Shown piece after piece: positions 57,666 to 64,000 of a DNA stretch of 64,000 bases. Below the pieces are notes generated by a model. It saw only the letters and a program-made list of their open reading frames with translations. It had not been told where the DNA came from and ran no database searches. This stretch comes from Rhizodiscina lignyota. Its lineage: Eukaryota > Ascomycota > Dothideomycetes > Aulographales > Rhizodiscinaceae. The stretch spans positions 1,240,001 to 1,304,000 of the forward strand of contig ML978127.1 of assembly GCA_010015805.1 (NCBI GenBank). Reading direction: 5' to 3'. Position 1 is the stretch's first letter; the number at the start of each line of letters is the position of its first letter. The position numbers and the translations under genes were made by a program.

Positions 57666-58269
57666 CTAGCCGCTCAACTGTTGCACGAGCCGGCGCACAG
57701 CAGCGATTTGTCTACTGGCATAGCTGAGTGAGGGCCTTGAAGGTGGAGTGATTAGGAAATCGTCTGATCTATAAAGCAACTCGCCATCCGCCATGGGGAC
57801 AGTCTGAACGTGATCATATTCATGGGCACTCAATCTTCCCCAGAGGAGATCCAGAGAGGTTTGCATTGGCGACTTTCTCTTAATTGAGAGCTTCTAACGG
57901 CCGTATTAGTCTCTGTTATCAAAGCTCGATCTCAACATCACGCGGATGTTGATAACGTACCCGCTGTGCCGAAGAAAACATGATTGCTCCAGCTCCGGCC
58001 TTGTCATTGGGAACTTCAAATGTGGTTTCTGATAGCCAAGGATGCGCGAATCCTGTTATGGAGTAAGATCTTCGACGACCAATGTCGTTTCGGAAAGAGT
58101 ACACGCTAGTTTCCAGAATATCGTCATCGCTGGGCGTACAGGAGGTGTTCGAGACTGGAGCTGCACCCGCAGAACTGGTATCCGAGGTCGTTTCCGACGG
58201 TTCATATCGTGCGAGGCAGTTCTTTTCGACCCCGTAACAATTAGCGATGGAGTTCGACAACTGGCACAT
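57666..58269 (-). CDS. Unknown two-exon protein
   Basis: Exons 57961-58269 and 57666-57878, with an 82-nt intron (GTACGT donor, TTAAG acceptor), give 173 aa in one frame. Exon 1 starts MCQLSNSIANCYGVEKNC and contains a Ser/Thr/Asp-rich stretch (TSDTSSAGAAPVSNTS) and RNDIGRRRSYSITGFAHPW; a Ser-rich RRRSYS site looks like a kinase target. Exon 2 reads SLDLLWGRLSAHEYDHV, then SRPSLSYASRQIAAVRRLV. There is no known domain, signal or membrane segment. The reverse strand upstream (to 58523) is open in another frame with coding-like text, so a further 5' exon is possible. The start is therefore uncertain. Confidence 0.45.
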
Positions 58270-59136
58270 ATTGAGGCCAATTGAACCAATTTCCCACGTG
58301 GGGCGGCAACGCTTTCATTCCACCTGAAAGCCTTGATTAAGCGCCGAAGATGTTTGCTATCTCTTGATCCTGGAGGCGTCCGGGGAAGCTTAGAAGCAAC
58401 ATGGTCCAGGATGGCGGTACAGTTCGTATCATGAGGTGCATGCACATCAAAACGTTGCCTAGAATAAGGTGGAACGCTCAATAGCTGACGAAATTCAGTT
58501 GCAACGGCCTCAATTAGTCTCAATTGGAGATTTTGCCCGAGAAACCGACGTCCCTTAGCCTATGGTTTCGTTTGCTCACCGCTTACCGCCGTTGCGTAGA
58601 TGGTGAAGCGCGATTATGAGGGTGACAAGATTGACAACGCATCAAGCCTCGATGGAGAATGCGCCTGCGCACGAACGTCTCTCAGTCACGAGGTCCCTGA
58701 ATAGAGAAATTTGAATGGTCGACGGGTGTATTCGATGTGGTCACCCAGGGTCAATAGTGTTTCAGGTGTTGGACAATGCACACAAAGTATATTCCACGGA
58801 CAATAGGAAATAACTTCACTATTGTTGGACACCACAGTTACCTCACGTAGTCTGGCCCATATAAACAGCAGGAATTTCCTACTGTCAGCAACTTTCCTCT
58901 TCAGATCACCATCAATCGACCGTTGAAAATCTTTTCGGACTTCCAACGTTCATCACCCATCACAAACCCCTCGATCAACGCAAACCCCCAAAACTATATC
59001 AGGCCCTCGACCCTCGATTCAGATTCCAGTTTCTCAGACACCAAACCTCTTCTTCAAAGCATACAAGCAAGGCTAAAAAGCTCACGCTCAAACGCACTAC
59101 CACCTTTACATCACTCCATCCCAATCAACTCTCACC
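58270..59136. other. Intergenic
   Basis: The left part may hold a missing 5' exon of the reverse-strand gene to the left. The right part, from about 58900, is a long CA/CT-rich leader of the gene at 59137. No other gene is seen. Confidence 0.4.
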
Positions 59137-60205
59137 ATGTCTCTCTCAACCGTTCTCCGTACCTCCGTCCCTGGCTTCTCTGCTGAGAGGAGCTGTCACA
59201 CTGCGAAGTGTCACGTTCCCCTTCCAGGCACGACCGAGCGACACACCTGCGACACCCCCTTCATCCAGTGCAACGCTCTAGGCTGTGACTTCAAGATCGC
59301 AAGGCAATGCAGAGAACACTTGAACGACAGATTCGAGCACCTGCACAAGTGCTCCGGAGCAAGTGTCATCGGCGCCAACTTCTTCCAGTCAATCGTTCCT
59401 AAGAAGGAGGACGAGCCGAACAAGCAGAGCCGCAAGCGCAAGACGCCTCCTGCACCGGCCGTCACGGAGCAAGCAACACGCAAGTCCGAGAGGTAAGTTA
59501 ACCCTGTGGTGCATGCATGAAATTCATCATTGTGCTAATCATCTTATGATTTAGGAAGAGGAGAAAGACCGCACGCGCACTCTCTGCCGAAGCACAGTCA
59601 CGCTCCCCTGTCGACGCTCCCCCGTCGACGCTCCCCCTGCTGCTCATATCCCCTCTCCTGTCGACGCTCCCCTTGCTGCTCATACCCCCTCTCCTGTCGA
59701 CACTTCCTCCGCCGATGATACTGTCGCTACAGTTGAGGCTCTCTCTACCACGGACCCGAGCCCGGAGGGCGAGGCAGCGAGCGCTGTGCCTGCCCCCGCA
59801 CCAACAAAACCTCGTGCGCCGCGTAAGATCAAGCCAGCCAGGGCCCCGAAGGCCAGGCTAGTCCGTCGCCCGGCCGTCAAGGATCCTCCTCCTGTGGTGC
59901 TACTGCCACTCGAGGAGCGACGAAGGAAGGCAGCAAACCTTCCACCGACCTTCCGCGAGGCCTACCGCCAGGCCTACGGCGCCCCCGTCCCGCCCCCTGC
60001 TCCTGCCGCCGAACCACTCCTCACCCAACTTCCAGAGTACCGCAACTACATCGACTACAACCGCTCGACGGAGCCGCTCCCCCTCTCCATGGTGTGGAAT
60101 CCCCCGGTCGCGCGCCGCCAGCCGGGCACCGTCGAGTCGGAACACTTCAGCAGCGTACCAGACGGCAAGGGGTCCTGGTTCTTCCAGGGGGAGGTAGGAG
60201 CCTGA
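59137..60205 (+). CDS. Unknown Cys/His-rich protein with Pro/Ala-rich repeats
   Basis: Exon 1 (59137-59492) encodes MSLSTVLRTSVPGFSAERSC, then a Cys/His-dense part (CHTAKCHVPLPG, HTCDTPFIQCNALGCDF, QCREHLNDRFEHLHKC) that could bind zinc, then a basic segment (KQSRKRKTPP). With a GTAAGT donor, two acceptors are possible. The nearer (59554) gives a frame that becomes odd inside a short repeat; the farther (59592) keeps one frame to the stop at 60205 and gives 322 aa. The second exon has two 12-residue repeats of the form VDAPPAAHIPSP, Pro/Ala/Lys-rich linkers, and a conserved-looking end (LPPTFREAYRQAYGAP, LPLSMVWNPPVARRQPG). There is no signal peptide. A nuclear zinc-binding protein is my guess; no family is recognised. 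Confidence 0.65.
59617..59700 (+). repeat. 36-bp coding tandem repeat
   Basis: Two 36-bp units, each beginning GTCGACGCTCCCC and ending CCCTCTCCT, followed by a third GTCGAC start and preceded by a short 14-bp version. The full units encode 12 residues each. The 14-bp unit is not a multiple of three, which changes the reading frame across the block. Confidence 0.8.
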
Positions 60206-61287
60206 GGTCGGGTCGGTGGTCGGCGGACGTAGCTCGGGGTGGTTAGTGCTTGGTTACATAGAATGAATACGAACAATTGACTCTTCGGCGAACACATATG
60301 AAGCTTACCAAGTCTATGCAACTGTGATAAACATGCTCTGAACTGCATTAAGTGAAACCTTCGATGATGCTCTAGTTTGTGAAGCCCAAGGAGACTTAGC
60401 AATCTTGTATCGTTTCGGCCTTCATCTAGCCTAGCAGTGCTTTAGAGCAGCGACAAGGTGGCGCAAAAGCTACGATATATCGGACGGAGATGAAGTACAG
60501 GCATACAAGACGAAATATACAAAGTTTACTTACTCAATACAACTGTCATAACACGGGCCAAGATGTATTAAATAATACTTTCAGCAATGCTCCAGCGGCT
60601 GAAGAGCAGTGAAACTTATAAACCCCATGCCATTACAACTATCCTCCGGCCTAGCAGTGCACAGGGTGACGCAAACATAGCGGTACAGCCCCGAGATGCC
60701 CAACTTCAAGGATGCACAGGCTTACAAGACGAGATATATACAGCTCGCTAAGGTGGTGCAGCCGTAATGAACAGTGACTACGCTGTATTAATCAACACTT
60801 TCACGCATGCGATCGCATGTGCCTGAGTGTTTAACGCAAGTCCAATGAACGAAGGTCAACTAGGTAAAATAGCGAATCTCCACACACGATAAGAGAGATT
60901 GGTAAATGAAAGTAGGGGGCCAAACTGCCAAAGCTCTATGCAGCGTCCGGTGAGCCCGAAGAACTGTCTGATGCATATAAAATCGACCTTTCAGAACGTT
61001 CTCGCGCGTTCGTTGAAGAGTAAATCTCGTCCATGCTCTACAGTTTCGATGCTATCGAGGATATCTTGTTACCACGGAGATTGAATTGATTGACTTTTAG
61101 CATTATACTACACCAAGCAAATGAAACTCACAAAAGGAAGGGTATCATCAAGCCGTAATCGGCAGTCATTTGCAGCCTCTCGACAAGTGAGAACCGCCGC
61201 CATGCAGATAAACCAAAAGCATAAGAAAAAACAGACCTGAACCTATAGCTCGTACAAGCCATGATAGTGAGCCCCACGAGCTCTAGA
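60206..61287. other. Intergenic region made largely of a diverged tandem array
   Basis: No gene is supported. Most of the stretch is covered by the 220-bp repeat listed separately. A forward frame at 60899-61084 has no features. Confidence 0.45.
60300..61060 (+). repeat. Diverged tandem repeat, period about 220 bp, about 3 copies
   Basis: Matching words recur at near-constant spacing. GCCTAGCAGTGC is near 60430 and 60650. ACAGGC(A/T)TACAAGACGA(A/G)ATATA is near 60498 and 60717. ACTGT(G/C)ATAA is near 60321 and 60542, with a weaker match near 60762. GATGTATTAA..ACTTTCA is near 60562 and 60781, with a loose fourth match near 60970. Units have drifted with many substitutions and small gaps, so the array is old. 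Confidence 0.65.
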
Positions 61288-62033
61288 TCAGTGGGCGAAG
61301 AGCATCGAGGAACTCCTCACTAGCTTGCCATCGAATTCCTCGGCGCCATTGACCACCTCCCAAGGCGCAGGTGTATCGTCGGTCAGGTCGACGCCATTTT
61401 TCTTGCACCAAGCCCTCAGGAACGCCTCCTCATCCATTTCTTCCATATCTCCGTTAGCAGCGCCGCTGGATGTTGGACGACTGGTGGAAATGTTGACGTT
61501 GTGCTGCGTGACGGAACTCGATCGAGAAGGTGCCTCCTCATTGGCAAAGAGCTCCCTGAAGAGGCGAGGCAAGTCGTGAGCGGCAGCGGGGGCAGAGGGT
61601 TCGGCGCTGTCGGAAGGGTGGCGAGCGGTCGAGACATTGATCAGGTTGCTGGCAAGGGATACACGTCAGTGGTGGCAGGTCTAGGCGCGGGATTGTAGTG
61701 AAAGGTCGTAGGGTGATGGGAAAGGGAGGGGAGTATTTATCGAGCAAGGGAATGTTTACGCCAGACGCGTTGTACGTACTCGGAAGTCGCGACGCAGAGC
61801 CTTTCCAGCACCTCGCGCTGGCGACGTATCTCCTCTTGGTCGACGCCTGGACCGCCCGAGTTCATGGTGCTACCATAATGGGGAGGATAAGGTTCGCCGA
61901 GGAGCTGGGAGGTATCTGATGGCTAGAGCATGAAGTCTTAGAGTGATGAAGAGCACGCCTATATACTGGATATACGCACGTCGCTCTGGGAGCCACGCCG
62001 ACCGAGGCCGAGGCAGGATGAACACGCGCCCAT
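61288..62033 (-). CDS. LAMTOR1/Meh1-like lipid-anchored TORC1 adaptor
   Basis: Three exons, 61980-62033, 61780-61922 and 61288-61648, with introns of 57 and 131 nt, give 185 aa in one frame. It starts MGACSSCLG, a textbook N-myristoylation (Gly2) plus palmitoylation (Cys4, Cys7) signal. Then come SQLLGEPYPPHYGS, DQEEIRRQREVLERLC and CVATSDNLINVS, the core of the LAMTOR1 family. LAMTOR1 (Ragulator) and yeast Meh1/Ego1 (EGO complex) fix the Rag GTPases to the lysosome or vacuole for amino-acid signalling to TORC1. The rest is Ser/Pro-rich with a more ordered end (DEEAFLRAWCKKNGVDL). The short first exon would be easy to miss, and without it the lipid anchor is lost. Confidence 0.82.
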
Positions 62034-62857
62034 GGAGGGCGATGAGATCAGACTTGTGCAGTCGGGAGTGGTGTTGTGGTTGAATTGCCTCCAGGCATAT
62101 GATTGTAAGAATACCTGGGGTGAGGTGGAGCAATAGGCGGGATTACGTTGAGAGAGCTGCACGTTGTACAAACTCAATATGTTGGGTTGGTCTGTTTTTG
62201 GGAAGATGAGGTGTTGCTATCGGAGTGCAGGGGTGGTGGAAATTTGGGAGGGGGTTGGGTTCCTGCAGCGATCGGCGGCCGTTATTTCGCGGGTCTTGGC
62301 AGCAACTGGCGTCATTCGAGCCTCACTCAACTCCCTCACCCATTCATGGACAAGCCAACCTTCTTTGAGACGGAATTGGAGTTTGAGCTTTGAGACATAA
62401 CATCTGCTACATTTTTCCCAGCAACGTGCGGTCTCTTCCGAGCACTGAGAGGCTGGAGAGAATGACCCGGGCACCAGGTTCCGCAAGAATGTCTTGTCAT
62501 TTTCATAACATCACACTCTTTCTCTCAGTGGACTCTTTCGCAAGTAGAAATGGACTAACAGGGCTAATCAAGCCTCAATTGCTCTTGTTTCAATTAAGCC
62601 CAGTCTCCAATGCAGGAACAACTTAGTTGAGCTTCCTGGTCTCCAATCTAGCCTCCCTTTGGTGCTACGCGGTCGCTAAGGCGCGTCTCAACACGCGACT
62701 TATGCATTCAATTATCTCCCTCTTTTGAGTCTAGTTCGTCCTTACGTTTCTTAAGAATGTAGATTGATAGAAAACTTCTCGAATGGATCGCCTCGCTTTG
62801 TCTGCCGAAGTAAGGGGCAGGCTACCCGTGCGATCGCATACCTCCTAGCAACCGAGA
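62034..62857. other. Divergent intergenic region
   Basis: It lies between the LAMTOR1-like gene (reverse) and a small forward gene. Open frames at 62148-62486 show no features. No repeat or RNA gene is seen. Confidence 0.4.
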
Positions 62858-63106
62858 ATGGAAACCTCCACCACCAAGTCCCCACACGCAAAGTGCAAAC
62901 GCGCCCACGAACTTCTGAAAGGGCTGGTCTTCTGCAAGGCCGTTTCTCTAATCGACGAACTAATTCATACACGGACATTCGAAGTGGCGGGCGTTCGTAT
63001 CCACGTCTCCAATACCGCGAAACTGCAAGGCACGCTCGTCCCAGGCTGCCCCTCTGCCAATGTGGCTATCACCTTGGACCTTGAGGCCGAGCCCGAAATG
63101 TCTTAG
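62858..63106 (+). CDS. Possible small unknown protein
   Basis: A single frame of 82 aa: METSTTKSPHAKCKRAHELL, then KAVSLIDELIHTRTFEVAGV and RIHVSNTAKLQGTLVPGC, ending in an acidic LEAEPEMS. The composition is protein-like with a possible small alpha/beta fold, but there is no signal, domain or splice support. The neighbouring forward gene starts 117 bases later. It may be a real small gene or chance. Confidence 0.35.
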   Translation: METSTTKSPHAKCKRAHELLKGLVFCKAVSLIDELIHTRTFEVAGVRIHVSNTAKLQGTLVPGCPSANVAITLDLEAEPEMS

Positions 63107-63222
63107 ATGACCATTTCCTATAAAGTATTATGTCTTTCTTCACGGCCTCCTGACCCATCCACTCACTCATCACTCTTTATCATACCCGACGAGCATTCAT
63201 CAATCGTTTTGAGTGCTCCGTC

Positions 63223-64000
63223 ATGCCATCCACTCATTTCTTCAGCTGGCCTCGAGCCCTTTGCCTATTCTTCGCCTCCACGCAGGCTCGCGTTGCCTTG
63301 TTCGATCTATTGGAGTATCGAGCAGAAGATGCAGCCCAGAGATACGAAAATGTTCTTGAAAAGCGCCAGCAGGACTGCACTGTCGATCTCTACCTTTCCA
63401 TTCTTTCAGCGGAACCGTCAAACAGCGCATTTTGCTACAAGTTTGTCACGAACTATTACAACACTCAAACCAGCACTTCCACAGTTGTCCCAATAACGTA
63501 AGTGACATTCCACAGTCGTTGGAGGTCGACACTAATGGGCATAAGGACCGTCTACTCACAAAGTACAACCTACATCGATACAAGAATCGTGACGAGCTTG
63601 GCGACAGCCACTGTCACAAGCACTGCCACTGATACCTCATATGTTCTTCAGAAACGGGCGCCTGAACCCACGGAGAAAGCAATACTTCCAAGGCAGGATG
63701 ATCTTGCGGCTGAAGTTGGTCAAATCATCGCACGAGCCCTAGGCGACAACGGCACTTCAAGCACTACTTCAATCTCCGCGAACCAAGCGTCGTCGATAAC
63801 TTCTGCCCTGTCGAGCGGCTGCAGATGCTTAAATCTACCTCAACCTACCGTGGATACCACAACCACTCAGGCTCTATCAGTAAGTTGGCCGCCAGATATT
63901 CCGGACGCGTGCTGACCAGGACAGACGTATTACCAAGGGGGCTTCCAAATCCTTTCCGTGACCCAGAGCACGACCAGTACAGTCACCACAACCATTGTGC
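63223..64000 (+). CDS. Ser/Thr-rich secreted or wall protein (5' part, runs off right edge)
   Basis: Exons 63223-63497, 63546-63879 and 63925 to beyond the window join in one frame, with introns of 48 and 45 nt (GTAAGT donors; AAG and ACAG acceptors). The N-terminus MPSTHFFSWPRALCLFFAST could be a signal peptide of modest strength. The first exon has Cys pairs (QQDCTVDLYL, NSAFCYKFV). From the first junction on, the protein is rich in Thr, Ser and Val (TTVYSQSTTYIDTRIVTSLA, ATVTSTATDTSYV, STTSISANQASSITSALS, VTQSTTSTVTTTIV), as in heavily O-glycosylated fungal wall or surface proteins. It also holds CRCLNLPQPT. No catalytic domain is visible in the part present. Confidence 0.7.

Overview
The window is nuclear DNA of a filamentous ascomycete (Pezizomycotina; a dothideomycete is my best guess, not proven). 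The evidence is many short introns of about 45-130 nt with GTAAGT-like donors and CTAAC-like branch points, short spacing between genes, two HET-domain genes, a P3A plasma-membrane proton pump with an acidic loop, and fungal-style XPF/Rad1, BiP/Kar2 (ending HDEL), S30 and P450 genes. I saw no tRNA, rRNA, CRISPR array or intact mobile element. Most genes needed splicing by eye, so exon limits are inferences from splice signals and reading frame.

Layout. 1-9.3 kb: an acidic unknown gene running off the left edge, then a gene-poor stretch with a broken unknown spliced gene (3.3-4.35 kb) and a decayed GH5 endoglucanase (7.9-9.3 kb). 10-22 kb: housekeeping and metabolic genes: XPF nuclease, CREG-like secreted flavin-fold protein, nitroreductase, MFS transporter, small secreted protein, divergent glutathione synthetase back to back with ribosomal protein S30, and a DUF4267 membrane protein. 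23.8-34 kb: accessory region with a membrane-anchored esterase, HET protein 1, a secreted DUF4038 glycosidase, a frameshifted unknown gene next to an ankyrin remnant, and an F-box-like protein. 34.4-44.6 kb: HhH-GPD DNA glycosylase, plasma-membrane H+-ATPase and BiP. 45-60 kb: HET protein 2 with a glycine-zipper N-terminus, a small unknown protein with a TATA box, an OYE-like oxidoreductase, two short spliced unknowns and a cytochrome P450. 59-64 kb: a Cys/His-rich repeat protein, a 220-bp diverged tandem array, a LAMTOR1/Meh1-like lipid-anchored TORC1 adaptor, a small unknown, and a Ser/Thr-rich secreted protein running off the right edge.

No single operon-like system is visible. Two DNA repair genes (XPF, HhH glycosylase), redox and thiol genes (glutathione synthetase, nitroreductase, OYE-like, P450) and incompatibility genes (two HET) are scattered among housekeeping genes. 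The strongest candidates for new biology are the glutathione synthetase whose conserved C-terminal Gly/Ala loop is replaced, the HET protein with an N-terminal glycine zipper, and the unknown repeat protein with two competing splice acceptors.
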